The notes: generated by a model from the letters alone, not told the origin. Positions 29,039 to 40,443 are shown, counted from the first letter of the stretch. The stretch: 64,000 bases of DNA from Sphingomonas sp. CBMAI 2297 (GCF_029870595.1 NZ_JAPDIR010000011.1:96203-160202); one strand, 5' to 3'. A program made the numbers and translations.

Positions 29039-32000
29039 ATGAAGAACACGCAGATCACCCTGCGCGGGAGCACTGCGCTGTCCGCGCTCGTGCTCGCGGG
29101 TGCGCTCATCGCCACGCCGGCGATGGCGCAGGACTCGAGCAGCTCCACCACGACCACCAAGAGCACGAATGCCCAGGACGACCAGAGCGGCGGCGAGATC
29201 GTCGTCACCGGCTCGATCCTTCGGCGCACCGACACCGAGACTCCGTCGCCGGTGACCGTGCTGACCGCGGACACGCTGGAGCAGCGCGGCGTCAACACCG
29301 TCGCCGAAGCGCTGCAGCGCCTGTCGGCCAACGGTTCGGGCACCATCTCGGAAGGCTGGAACAACGGCAACAACTTCGCGGCCGGCGCCAACGCGGCCTC
29401 GCTCCGCGGCCTCACCGTGCAGAAGACGCTGACGATCTTCGACGGCCTGCGCATGGCGCCTTATCCGCTCGCGGACGACGGCCACCGCAACTTCGTCGAC
29501 ATGAGCACGATTCCCGACGCGATCGTCGACCGGATCGAAGTCCTGAAGGACGGCGCTTCGTCGACCTACGGCGCCGACGCGGTCGCAGGCGTGATCAACG
29601 TGATCACCAAGAAGCAGGTCAAGGGCATTCACCTGAACGCCTCGGCCGGCGTTTCCGAACATGGTGACGGCGGCGAGCAGCGCCTCGACCTGACCATGGG
29701 CTATGGCGACCTGCAGGAGCAGGGCTTCAACGTCTACATCAACGGCTTCTATCGCAAGAACGACGTCATCTGGGCCCGTGATCGCGAATATCCGTTCAAC
29801 TCGGGCGATCTGAGCGGCATCTGCGAACCGGGCGCTCCGGCAAGCGGCCTCACCACCCAGTGCATGGCGAGCAGCACCCGCTGGGCGCAGTTCCTCGTCA
29901 ACCGCAGCGGCTCGCTCGGCGGCACCACCATTCCGCTGAACCCGCTCGTGGCGCGCACCAACGGTCTGACCAACACCCGCGCGACCGAATATCAGCTGCT
30001 GAACACCGATTGCGGTGCCTTTGGCGGTACGCCGATCACGCTGCCGAACAGCGCGCGCGGCTTCAACCAGGCCGGCACGCTCGCCAGCTGGGCCACCAAC
30101 CAGTGCACCGCGGACTTCCGCAAGCTCTATGCGACCATCCGTCCCTCGACGGAGCGCTATGGCTTCTCGACCCGCGCGACCTTCAAGGTCGGTGACAATG
30201 CCGAGGCGTACATCGCCGGCAACTACACCCATGTGAACACCTACTCGCAGCTCACGCCGCAGTCGTTCAACAACCAGACGGTTCCGTCGTCCGACCCGCT
30301 CGACCCGGTGGCCTTCTCGACCATCGTGCTGCCGAACTGGGTCTGCTCCGCCGGCGTCGGCACGATCAGCCGCACGAACGGCACCAACACCAACACCGGC
30401 TGCACCGCGGCGAACGGCATCCTCAACCCGAACAACCCGTTCGCGAGCGCCACGACGCCGAACAACGCGCTGCTGCGCGGCAAGTACGACCGTCCGCAGA
30501 CCGTCGAGACCAATGCGCGCTCCCTGCGTGGCGCAGCGGGCATTGCCGGCAGCTTCGGCGAGAACAACGACTGGAACTACAACGTCGAGTTCACTGCTTC
30601 GCAGGTCGAACTGCAGCGTGTCAGCCAGGGCTATCTCATCCCGCAGCGTCTGGCCGACGTGATCGCGACCGGTGCCTACAACTTCGTGCAGCCCTGGCTG
30701 AACACGCAGGCCGTTCGCGACTATATCTCGCCGACCAGCATCAAGACCTCGACTTCGGATCTGTGGCAGGCATCGGCGACCCTGGGTCACGCGCTGTTCC
30801 AGCTCCCGGGTGGTCCGTTCCAGGCCGCCGTCGGCGTGTCGTATCGCCACGAGGCGATCAACGATCCGTCGGGCAACGCCGCGAACCCGGCGCACCCCTA
30901 TGACCGCTATTACGGCATCAACGCCGTCGGCGCGGTGGGCAGCCGCAACGTGAAGTCGGCCTTCTACGAAGTGAGCGCCCCGATCATCGATCAGCTCGAG
31001 CTGAGCGCCTCGGGCCGCTACGACGACTATTCGTCGGGCCAGAACAACTTCTCGCCGAAGTTCGGCGCGAAGCTGAAGCCGATCAAGCAGGTCCTGCTGC
31101 GCGGCACCTGGTCGAAGGGCTTCCGCATCCCGTCGTTCAACGAGGCTTACGGCCTGCCGACGACCGGCTACACCACGCTGTCGATCGCCTGCGGCACCGA
31201 TGCCAATCCGGGTCCGTACGCGGCGTTCTGCCGTTCGCACTCGCCGGACAACACGATCGCGAACGCGAACACCTATGCCACCGGTCAGTACAGCCTCGGC
31301 CGTACTTCGTTCGGCAACGTCAATCTGGCGCCGGAGAAGTCGACCAGCTGGACCCTGGGCGCGGTGTTCGAGCCGATCCGCAACGTCAGCTTCACCCTCG
31401 ATTACTTCAACATCAAGGTGAAGGACGTCATCTCGGGCCTGTCGGCCGGGGATCAGGCGGCCGTGCTCGATGCGTATCTGCGCAACGGCACGCTGACCGG
31501 CGTCGTTCCGAACGTGACCCTGGTCCCGGGCGTGGTCGACGCGCAGTTCCCGAACGCGCGTGCGCTGCCCGCCTTCGTCCAGTTCCCGTTCTCGAACTCG
31601 GATGAGGAAGCGGTCCAGGGCATCGACATCGGCTTCGACATCCGTCACGACTTCGGCGGCGTGAAGCTCTACAGCTCGTTCGACGCGTCGTACCTGATCA
31701 AGTATCAGGTCACCCGCAAGGACGGCTCGGTCGAGCGTTATGACGGCTCGCTCAGCCCGTGCGACTACAGCTCGTGCTCGGGCTCGCCCAAGTGGCGCGG
31801 CACCTGGCAGAACACGCTGTCGATCGGCGGCTTCTCGCTCACCGGCACCGTCTACTACACCAAGGGCTACAGCCTCGGCTCGGTGGACTATGGCGGCAAT
31901 CGCGGCACCAACGCCTTGGATTGCAGCAAGAACATCGGCCACTCGGTCGTCACCTATCAGGACGGCAACCCCGTGCTGTGCAAGGTCGGCGCGCAGTGGA

Positions 32001-32191
32001 ACGCCGATCTCAGCGCCAGCTATCGGATCAATGACAACTTCATGATCTATGCGAATGCGCTGAACTTCCTGAACATCAAGGCGAACTTCGATCCGTCGGC
32101 CGCGTACTCGATCATGCAGTACAACCCGGCCTGGTCGCAGGCGAACGTCGTGGGCCGTTACTTCCGTCTCGGCACCAAGATCGACTTCTAA
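29039..32191 (+). CDS. TonB-dependent outer membrane receptor
   Basis: The 1050-residue protein has a signal peptide ending ATPAMA-QD, a Ser/Thr-rich lead, the TonB-box region GGEIVVTGSILRR, and a plug domain (PSPVTVLTADTLEQRG, GADAVAGVINVITKK). A long beta-barrel ends in FRLGTKIDF with the terminal aromatic residue needed for BAM-dependent insertion. It should import a large nutrient using TonB energy; the ligand cannot be read from sequence. Codon use is strongly biased, consistent with high expression. A 267-base leader region precedes it, and a strong terminator follows. Confidence 0.93.
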   Translation: MKNTQITLRGSTALSALVLAGALIATPAMAQDSSSSTTTTKSTNAQDDQSGGEIVVTGSILRRTDTETPSPVTVLTADTLEQRGVNTVAEALQRLSANGSGTISEGWNNGNNFAAGANAASLRGLTVQKTLTIFDGLRMAPYPLADDGHRNFVDMSTIPDAIVDRIEVLKDGASSTYGADAVAGVINVITKKQVKGIHLNASAGVSEHGDGGEQRLDLTMGYGDLQEQGFNVYINGFYRKNDVIWARDREYPFNSGDLSGICEPGAPASGLTTQCMASSTRWAQFLVNRSGSLGGTTIPLNPLVARTNGLTNTRATEYQLLNTDCGAFGGTPITLPNSARGFNQAGTLASWATNQCTADFRKLYATIRPSTERYGFSTRATFKVGDNAEAYIAGNYTHVNTYSQLTPQSFNNQTVPSSDPLDPVAFSTIVLPNWVCSAGVGTISRTNGTNTNTGCTAANGILNPNNPFASATTPNNALLRGKYDRPQTVETNARSLRGAAGIAGSFGENNDWNYNVEFTASQVELQRVSQGYLIPQRLADVIATGAYNFVQPWLNTQAVRDYISPTSIKTSTSDLWQASATLGHALFQLPGGPFQAAVGVSYRHEAINDPSGNAANPAHPYDRYYGINAVGAVGSRNVKSAFYEVSAPIIDQLELSASGRYDDYSSGQNNFSPKFGAKLKPIKQVLLRGTWSKGFRIPSFNEAYGLPTTGYTTLSIACGTDANPGPYAAFCRSHSPDNTIANANTYATGQYSLGRTSFGNVNLAPEKSTSWTLGAVFEPIRNVSFTLDYFNIKVKDVISGLSAGDQAAVLDAYLRNGTLTGVVPNVTLVPGVVDAQFPNARALPAFVQFPFSNSDEEAVQGIDIGFDIRHDFGGVKLYSSFDASYLIKYQVTRKDGSVERYDGSLSPCDYSSCSGSPKWRGTWQNTLSIGGFSLTGTVYYTKGYSLGSVDYGGNRGTNALDCSKNIGHSVVTYQDGNPVLCKVGAQWNADLSASYRINDNFMIYANALNFLNIKANFDPSAAYSIMQYNPAWSQANVVGRYFRLGTKIDF

Positions 32192-32214
32192 ACCGGAAGA
32201 AGATCCAAGAAATC

Positions 32215-32246
32215 GGGGCGGTCTCGCGAGAGACCGCCCCTTTTTT
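32215..32246 (+). terminator. Strong rho-independent terminator of TonB receptor
   Basis: GGGGCGGTCTC pairs with GAGACCGCCCC around a GCGA loop and is followed by TTTTTT, 23 bases after the receptor stop. This is a textbook intrinsic terminator, and in reverse it could also protect the convergent clpB 3' end. Confidence 0.95.
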
Positions 32247-32296
32247 GTTCCCGGGAATGATCGGAAGGCGGGGAGCGCGGGGCTCCGCCGCCGAAA

Positions 32297-34876
<2,580 letters not shown>

Positions 34877-34903
34877 GCTGGCCCCTTGTTTCGGTCAGCC
34901 CGG

Positions 34904-34931
34904 ATGTAGTGTGGCATTTATGCAACGCAAG
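34904..34931 (-). promoter_or_regulatory. Candidate RpoH (sigma-32) promoter of clpB
   Basis: Reading the minus strand, CTTG at 34931-34928 is followed after 18 bases by CTACAT at 34909-34904, close to the alphaproteobacterial RpoH consensus (CTTG, 17-18 bases, CYTATNT). The -10 lies 27 bases before the clpB ATG, a suitable leader length. Confidence 0.55.
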
Positions 34932-34936
34932 GCGAG

Positions 34937-34962
34937 CCGCGGCGCTCTTTCATTCGCCGCGG
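34937..34962 (-). terminator. Hairpin between effector operon and clpB
   Basis: CCGCGGCG and CGCCGCGG form a perfect 8-bp stem with a 10-base loop, three bases past the stop of the upstream eCIS_core gene. A poly-U tail is absent. It may insulate clpB from the effector operon. Confidence 0.45.
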
Positions 34963-34965
34963 GGT

Positions 34966-36930
34966 TTAGCTTTGCCCTGCAAGGCGCCGCACGATGTTCC
35001 TGGCGGCCTGGACACAGGCCTGGAGTGTCGCGGCGAAGTCCGCATCCTCCGGATCCGCCGCTCGATATCGGCCCGCGATCCGCTGGAAACGCGCGGTAAT
35101 GCGCTGCGAAAGGTCCTCCTCGTTTTCATACTCCGCTGCATATTCGAGCGCTTTTTCATAGCATCGCCGGATGATGTCGCGGCCGCGCCGGATATCCTCC
35201 GCGCTGACCTGGGGCTGCGGCACGTCCTCCTCCTCCTCTTCCGGCACGACGGGCTCGGGCGCCTGCACTTGCGGGACAACGGCCTGGGGCTGCGGCGGCA
35301 CGACCGATGGGATGATCGACGGGACGACCGTTTCCCCCTTCGGGGGCACCGGCTTCGGGGGCTCGGGCTTCGGTGGGACCGGCTTCGGCATGCTGCTGGG
35401 CGGCTCGACCGCCGGCACGCTGCTCGCGGCCTGCTGCCGCTGCCGCAACCGGGCGAAGGCCTGTTCGAGCTCGTTGGGCTGCTCGACCACTTCCTTGCTC
35501 ACCTTGGGGGGCGGCTTGAGCACCGGCTTGGTAGTGACGGGCGACACGCCCAGCGGTGGGACCACGTCCTTGCTGACCGTCGGCACCGGCTTCGGCTTCG
35601 GCGAGGACAGCGCGACGACGGGCGGCGCGAAGTCGTCCGGCGGCGGGGAACTGGACCGGGCGGAGGGCTTTACGGGCTTGAGCCTGGCGCTCAGCAATTC
35701 CTGCATGCTGACTCCGGAGCCCAGCGAAGCCATGCCGCCCGAACGCGCGACATAGGGCAGGACCGTCCCGGTCTTCGCCACCGAGTGGCTCTTGTTCAAC
35801 TCCTGCTCGGCCGCCCATTGGATAAGGTAATAATGCTGGGCGATTGGATTGTTCTCCGGCACCGCCATGATCGTGGTGCTGGGATTCTTGAGATAGTCGC
35901 GCTCCCCCCAATCGGCTTCGACGACGCCATATTCGTCGATATTGCCGAGCATGTGCCCCACTTCGTGCGAGATGTTGGTGGTGTCGTGCTTGCCCCAGGT
36001 CATCATGTTCTCGGTGCCGAAATGGCCGCGCGCGCCCGATGAAAGCGCGCTTTCCGCGCTGCTGACGGTGATCGGATAATGCTCGCCATGCGTAACCTGC
36101 TGGAGTTGCACGACGATCGGATAGTTCTTGCCCTCGAACTGCAGCATGAAGCGGTTGCTCCATTGCCGCGCGACCTGGTTCGCCCAGACCTCCTGGAACA
36201 GTTCCGGCTCGATGGCCGCCTTGATCCTGATGGTCACCACCACCTTGTCGTTCTGGATGGTGACATTGAACTTCGAGTCCCACTCAAACGGAGTTCCGCC
36301 CAGCTTGCCGCCGTGCGTGTCCTTGATCAGCTTCTGGTGGCGTTTGACCTCTATCTCGATGCGCTGCGCGACCGCGCCGGAACGGTCCGGCGGCGGTGCC
36401 GCGAGTTCCCCGGTCCGCAGGGGCAGCGGCCCCGGCCGCGCGGCCCGGGCGCCCATGGTATCGGCTTCGCGCTCCAGCCCGGCATCGTCGTTGATGGCGG
36501 TGCCGCCGAGCTGCATCGTCGGGCGCACCCGGCCCTGTTTCTGCTGGACGACGTGCCAGGCCTCGTGCGGCAGGTGGCGTTCCTGGCCGGGGCCGAGATG
36601 GATCTCGCTGCCCTGGGTATGGGCGAGCGCCTGGAGCTGGGCCGGCCGCGCCGAATTGCGGTGGACGCGCACATCGTCCAGGGCAATGCCCGACAGCGAT
36701 TCCATGCCGCTCTTCAGCCGGTCGGGAAGGCCGGTGCGGTTGACCGTACGTGCCTGGCTGCTGGCGCGCGCGGCGGCGTAGCTGGCGATACTCTCGCGCG
36801 GCGCGGCGCGCAGCTGCGCAGCCGGGGTGGAATCATGGGCGCGGAGCGTGTCGGGTGCCGCCGACGCGCTGCGTGCGGCCGGGGTCGCGGCGGCCGCGTT
36901 CGGGCGGTGTGCCGGAGCGGCCTGCCTCAT
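34966..36930 (-). CDS. eCIS_core (DUF4157) protein with zincin-like metallopeptidase motif (effector A)
   Basis: Residues about 63-163 of 654 form the eCIS_core domain: NRTGLPDRLKSGMESLSG, DDVRVHR, QGSEIHLGPGQERHLPHEAW with HEAWH at 122-126, then VVQQKQGRV. The domain marks proteins loaded into, or associated with, extracellular contractile injection systems, though it also occurs elsewhere. A second motif, HEVGHMLGNIDEYG, at 322-335 with IMAV at 354-357 as a likely Met-turn suggests an active zincin protease. A Pro/Val-rich linker with repeated PKPVPPKPEP units (about 405-575) follows, and a C-terminal helical region of about 65 residues ends the protein. It is the last gene of a three-gene operon; no signal peptide. 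Function in the system is inference. Confidence 0.75.
   Translation of the reverse strand: MRQAAPAHRPNAAAATPAARSASAAPDTLRAHDSTPAAQLRAAPRESIASYAAARASSQARTVNRTGLPDRLKSGMESLSGIALDDVRVHRNSARPAQLQALAHTQGSEIHLGPGQERHLPHEAWHVVQQKQGRVRPTMQLGGTAINDDAGLEREADTMGARAARPGPLPLRTGELAAPPPDRSGAVAQRIEIEVKRHQKLIKDTHGGKLGGTPFEWDSKFNVTIQNDKVVVTIRIKAAIEPELFQEVWANQVARQWSNRFMLQFEGKNYPIVVQLQQVTHGEHYPITVSSAESALSSGARGHFGTENMMTWGKHDTTNISHEVGHMLGNIDEYGVVEADWGERDYLKNPSTTIMAVPENNPIAQHYYLIQWAAEQELNKSHSVAKTGTVLPYVARSGGMASLGSGVSMQELLSARLKPVKPSARSSSPPPDDFAPPVVALSSPKPKPVPTVSKDVVPPLGVSPVTTKPVLKPPPKVSKEVVEQPNELEQAFARLRQRQQAASSVPAVEPPSSMPKPVPPKPEPPKPVPPKGETVVPSIIPSVVPPQPQAVVPQVQAPEPVVPEEEEEDVPQPQVSAEDIRRGRDIIRRCYEKALEYAAEYENEEDLSQRITARFQRIAGRYRAADPEDADFAATLQACVQAARNIVRRLAGQS
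36444..36742 (-). repeat. Duplicated DNA coding the eCIS_core domain, copy in effector A
   Basis: These 299 bases match 38018-38316 with 6 substitutions and no gaps that I count by eye. The match starts and stops sharply: sequences on both sides (the 5' lead and the C-terminal module) are unrelated. It codes for the trafficking-type domain from NRTGLP to the GARA end. Confidence 0.9.
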
Positions 36931-36965
36931 CGCCTGCGCCTCGCTTCCGATGGCATGCGCATGGA

Positions 36966-38507
36966 TCAGTCCATTCCGAACATCGTATAGATCTGCTTCG
37001 CGAGCGCGGCCAGCGGCTGCCAGCCGTCGGAAGTCAATGCCTCGATTTCGTCGGGCGCGATCAGCTGCCCGCGGATCAGCCGCACCGTCTTGTCCTTGCT
37101 GTGCACCGGATCCTCCTCCATCGCATCATGATATGCCTGGGTGATCGCGAAGCGCAGCAGCACCGGTTCGCGGGCCATCAACTCCTCTTCCGGAAGATCC
37201 TTGGCGGCGAACTCCTCGGCGGTATGCTCGGTGCGCTGGCTGGCATACATCTTGATGTTGGTCGCGGAGGTCGTGACCGCGACGACGCCGGTGGAATGCC
37301 GGAATGAATCCGTGGTGAGCTTCTCGTTCTTCATCACGGCGCTGGTTTCGCTCGCGCCGCCCTTGCCGCCCCCCTTGCTCGGATCGAGGCCGGTGGCGAA
37401 GATGCCCCGTTTCACGTCATTGGTATCGGGGGACATCATCAGGTTCCGCAATGTCGTGAGGTGATAGACATAGCGTCCGACATTGCGCGCCTGCTTGAGC
37501 GACGGATGCGTGTCGCCCGGTTTCAGCGCGCTGCCCGGCTTGCTGAAAGCGGTGCCGGTCGCCCCCTCGAAGGCATCCTGGTCGAGCTTCTCGTAATGGG
37601 CGGTGGAAACCTGGAAGCGGCCGCCCTTGAACGCATGCTTCACGGGTCCGAACACATAGGGCCGGTACGCCTTGGCGTTCATGCTGCTGCGATCCGGTGC
37701 GACGGGTGGACTTTCGTCGATCGAGCTGTCGGCTTCGATCGGCGAGAAGAGGCCGCTTTCCACCCATTGATCGAACGTCGCCAGGGTTCCTTGCCGCGGG
37801 ATGACGTGCCGGTTCTGGGCGTTGGGATTCTCGACGATGAAATACATGTCCGGTCCGGTCTTGCTCAAATACCAGCGCAACCCGGCAAGCGGCTTGTCCC
37901 ATTGATAATATTCTGCGTTCAAGCTGGTGTTGCGCCATACCGCCTGGAGCGGCGGATCGAGCGGTGCGCGTGCCTGCCGCGCAACTGCGCGCTGCGCCGG
38001 GGCTGCGGAAGAAAATGCCCGGGCGCCCATGGTATCGGCTTCGCGCTCCAGCCCGGCATCGTCGTTGATGGCGGTGCCGCCGAGCTGCATCGTCGGGCGC
38101 ACCCGGCCCTGCTTCTGCTGGACGACGTGCCAGGCCTCGTGCGGCAGGTGGCGTTCCTGGCCGGGGCCGAGATGGATTTCGCTGCCCTGGGTATGAGCGA
38201 GTGCCTGGAGCTGGGCCGGCCGCGCCGAATTGCGGTGGACGCGCACATCGTCCAGCGCAATGCCCGACAGCGATTCCATGCCGCTCTTCAACCGGTCGGG
38301 AAGGCCGGTGCGGTTGCCGGCACGGGCAGTGCAATCGGCGTGCGACCGGGCGAACGCCGCCACCGCCCCTCCCGGATCGGCGGCGCGGAACTGGAGCGCC
38401 GTCCCGGTCGCCCATGGCTGCGGCGCACTGGATTGCGGTGACGGCGGATTCATGCGCGCCGCCGCCGGCGGTGCCTTGTGCGGCGGAGCGGGCTGCGCGT
38501 GCCTCAT
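36966..38507 (-). CDS. eCIS_core protein with ADP-ribosyltransferase-like C-terminal module (effector B)
   Basis: The 513-residue protein has a Pro/Ala-rich lead, an eCIS_core domain at residues 64-164 (HEAWH 123-127) almost identical to that of effector A, and an unrelated C-terminus. Residues about 345-495 carry YVYHLTTLRNLMMS, an IFATGLDPSKGGGKGG stretch, TNIKMYASQRT and RLIRGQLIAPDEIEAL, in the order of H-Y-E type ADP-ribosyltransferase or RNA 2'-phosphotransferase-like folds; this is inference from pattern only. Start ATG 38507 overlaps the stop of effector C (ATGA), and effector A follows after 35 bases. No signal peptide, no adjacent immunity gene. Confidence 0.7.
   Translation of the reverse strand: MRHAQPAPPHKAPPAAARMNPPSPQSSAPQPWATGTALQFRAADPGGAVAAFARSHADCTARAGNRTGLPDRLKSGMESLSGIALDDVRVHRNSARPAQLQALAHTQGSEIHLGPGQERHLPHEAWHVVQQKQGRVRPTMQLGGTAINDDAGLEREADTMGARAFSSAAPAQRAVARQARAPLDPPLQAVWRNTSLNAEYYQWDKPLAGLRWYLSKTGPDMYFIVENPNAQNRHVIPRQGTLATFDQWVESGLFSPIEADSSIDESPPVAPDRSSMNAKAYRPYVFGPVKHAFKGGRFQVSTAHYEKLDQDAFEGATGTAFSKPGSALKPGDTHPSLKQARNVGRYVYHLTTLRNLMMSPDTNDVKRGIFATGLDPSKGGGKGGASETSAVMKNEKLTTDSFRHSTGVVAVTTSATNIKMYASQRTEHTAEEFAAKDLPEEELMAREPVLLRFAITQAYHDAMEEDPVHSKDKTVRLIRGQLIAPDEIEALTSDGWQPLAALAKQIYTMFGMD
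38018..38316 (-). repeat. Duplicated DNA coding the eCIS_core domain, copy in effector B
   Basis: Partner of 36444-36742 at an offset of exactly 1574 bases. Recent duplication or gene conversion of the N-terminal module is the simplest reading. Confidence 0.9.
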
Positions 38508-40330
38508 TGATAGAACACGCCCAAGGGCAGGGTATGCTGGAAATGGTCGCCGCCGGTATGGTAGATCGTCAGCGTCGGCGGGATGCCGATGATCGTCTCG
38601 TTGAGCGCGCCGCTGCCCACCGGATAGCGAACCAGTATCTGGTTGTTGATCCCCAGCACCTGCCGGATCACGCCGACCGTCTGCGGAGTGGCGACCATCA
38701 TCTCGCCGACATTGTTGAGATTGAAGCGGATGTTGAGCAGCTCGATCAGCGTCGCGCTGCGCCCGTGCGCCGCCCAGCAGATTGCATTGATCAGGCAATT
38801 ATTCTGCCACAGCGCCGCGCGGCCCTGCAGCTCCTTCGTCGCCTTGCTGGTTTCGTCGCGCAGCGCTTTGCGCTGGTCCTTCGAGCCGCCCTTGCGCGCC
38901 GGGAGGAAGGTCGAACCCGTCTTGCTGCCGAAGATCGCGTGGAAGCTCGTCTCGCCGCGCGCGCGGGCGCGCAGCTGGCGGATGAAGTCCCGCTCGGTGC
39001 GGCGCGAGTTGAATTCGGTGCGCATCGGGTCGGAAAGCAGCGCGACCGACAGCAGCCCGCCGAGCGCGGCCTTCTGCCGGCTGGTCATGTCGCTGAACTT
39101 CATCGTCTCGTCGTCGTTCAGGAAGGCGAGGATGTCGCGCGCGCGATCCTTCTTGTCCTCCTCGTCCTCGTCGCTGTCCGAGAGTTCGTCGGCCCAGTCG
39201 TCATAGTCCTTGCCGACCTTCTTGTGCTTCTTGCCATAGTCCTTGGCGCGGTAGCCGATCATGCCCTGGGGCTGCTTGGTCGTCTCGGAAGGCGTGTCGA
39301 ACGCCTCGCCGCCGCGCGACATGGTCTTGCTGCCGAACGGATAGTGGAGCCGCAGCGTCCGCGGGACGACCCGGTAGCTGTTGCGGATCATCATCAGCGC
39401 AGTGCGCACGCTGACATTGTTGGCGCGGGCGATCTCGCCGATGTCGAACTCGCCATCGCTGGTCGACACGCGCGCGTTGCTATAGGTGATCGAGCTCGAC
39501 GTGCCGCCCATGTCCTCGTCGTCGCTCGACTCCTCGACGTCCGAATCGCTGCCCGAATCCAGATCCGAATCGTCGGATTCCACCATGGCGCCGGCGCGGC
39601 CATGGATGTTGCGCTGGCCGCGCACCAGCCCGACGTCGAACAGATACCAGCCGCCGCCGCGTATCTCCTCCAGCTCGCCTTCCTGGCGGACGCCGTCGAC
39701 CGTCGTCACGTCGAACGATTCGCCGATATCGTCCTCGTCGACCGTGATGCATTGCGCCACGGCGGCCGATGGCGACGCCATGGCGGGAGCGGTCGCCGTT
39801 GCCCCGCCGGGCGATGGGTGCGCGCGCGCCGCCTGCGCGCCCATCCTGTCGGCCTCGCCCTCGAGCGCGAGATCGTCGTTCACCGGCAGGTTGCCGGCCC
39901 GCGCCGTCGGGCCGACCCGGCCCTGTTTCTGCTGGACGATATGCCAGGCCTCGTGCGGCAGGTGGCGCTCCTTGCCCGGGGCCAGATGGATATCCGAGCC
40001 CTGGGCATAGGCGTGCGCCTTCAGCTGCGCGGGGCGCGACGAGTTGCGATGCACGCGGACATCGTCGAGCGAGATGCCCGAGAGCGTCTCGATCCCGTGC
40101 TTGAGCCCGTTGGGCAGGCCGGTGCGGTTGGGGCCGGCGGCGGTGCGTGCCACGCCGGCGGCATGCGAGCGGGCATAATCGGCGACCGTCTCGGACGCGG
40201 TGGCCATCTGCAGGACCGTGCCCGGTGCGCGCGGCTCGGCGCGCGGTGCGGCGGACGGCGCGCCGCGGAGCGGGCAGGATGGCCGGCCATGGGGCGATTG
40301 TCTGGGCCGGGGCTGCAGACGAGCATGCAT
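38504..40330 (-). CDS. eCIS_core protein with acidic tracts and OTU-like cysteine protease candidate (effector C)
   Basis: The 608-residue protein has an eCIS_core domain at about 68-167 (HEAWH 126-130), more divergent than those of A and B. The middle contains acidic Ser-Asp runs (ESDDSDLDSGSDSD near 251-264, and DELSDSDEDEEDKKD at 381-395). The last 100 residues show LWQNNCLINAIC with Cys512 and, 84 residues later, GDHFQHTLP with His596, the spacing and order expected of an OTU- or papain-like cysteine protease. Start ATG 40330 is backed by an AGAGGAGG ribosome-binding site eight bases upstream; it is the first gene of the C-B-A operon. Deubiquitinase activity is inference. Confidence 0.7.
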   Translation of the reverse strand: MHARLQPRPRQSPHGRPSCPLRGAPSAAPRAEPRAPGTVLQMATASETVADYARSHAAGVARTAAGPNRTGLPNGLKHGIETLSGISLDDVRVHRNSSRPAQLKAHAYAQGSDIHLAPGKERHLPHEAWHIVQQKQGRVGPTARAGNLPVNDDLALEGEADRMGAQAARAHPSPGGATATAPAMASPSAAVAQCITVDEDDIGESFDVTTVDGVRQEGELEEIRGGGWYLFDVGLVRGQRNIHGRAGAMVESDDSDLDSGSDSDVEESSDDEDMGGTSSSITYSNARVSTSDGEFDIGEIARANNVSVRTALMMIRNSYRVVPRTLRLHYPFGSKTMSRGGEAFDTPSETTKQPQGMIGYRAKDYGKKHKKVGKDYDDWADELSDSDEDEEDKKDRARDILAFLNDDETMKFSDMTSRQKAALGGLLSVALLSDPMRTEFNSRRTERDFIRQLRARARGETSFHAIFGSKTGSTFLPARKGGSKDQRKALRDETSKATKELQGRAALWQNNCLINAICWAAHGRSATLIELLNIRFNLNNVGEMMVATPQTVGVIRQVLGINNQILVRYPVGSGALNETIIGIPPTLTIYHTGGDHFQHTLPLGVFYQ

Positions 40331-40443
40331 CCGCTGCCTCCTCTGCGGACCGTCTCCCCGCTCACTATGGCGCACCCGGCCGCAAAGGGGAACGCCGATT
40401 TGCTTCGTTATGGGGCCGCTCGCCGCCATCGCCGCTTGCCCCG

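Noticed and set aside
36079..36990. Plus-strand frames opposite the eCIS_core genes
   Set aside because: These are long only because high GC keeps the antisense frame open; they lack ribosome-binding sites and family motifs.
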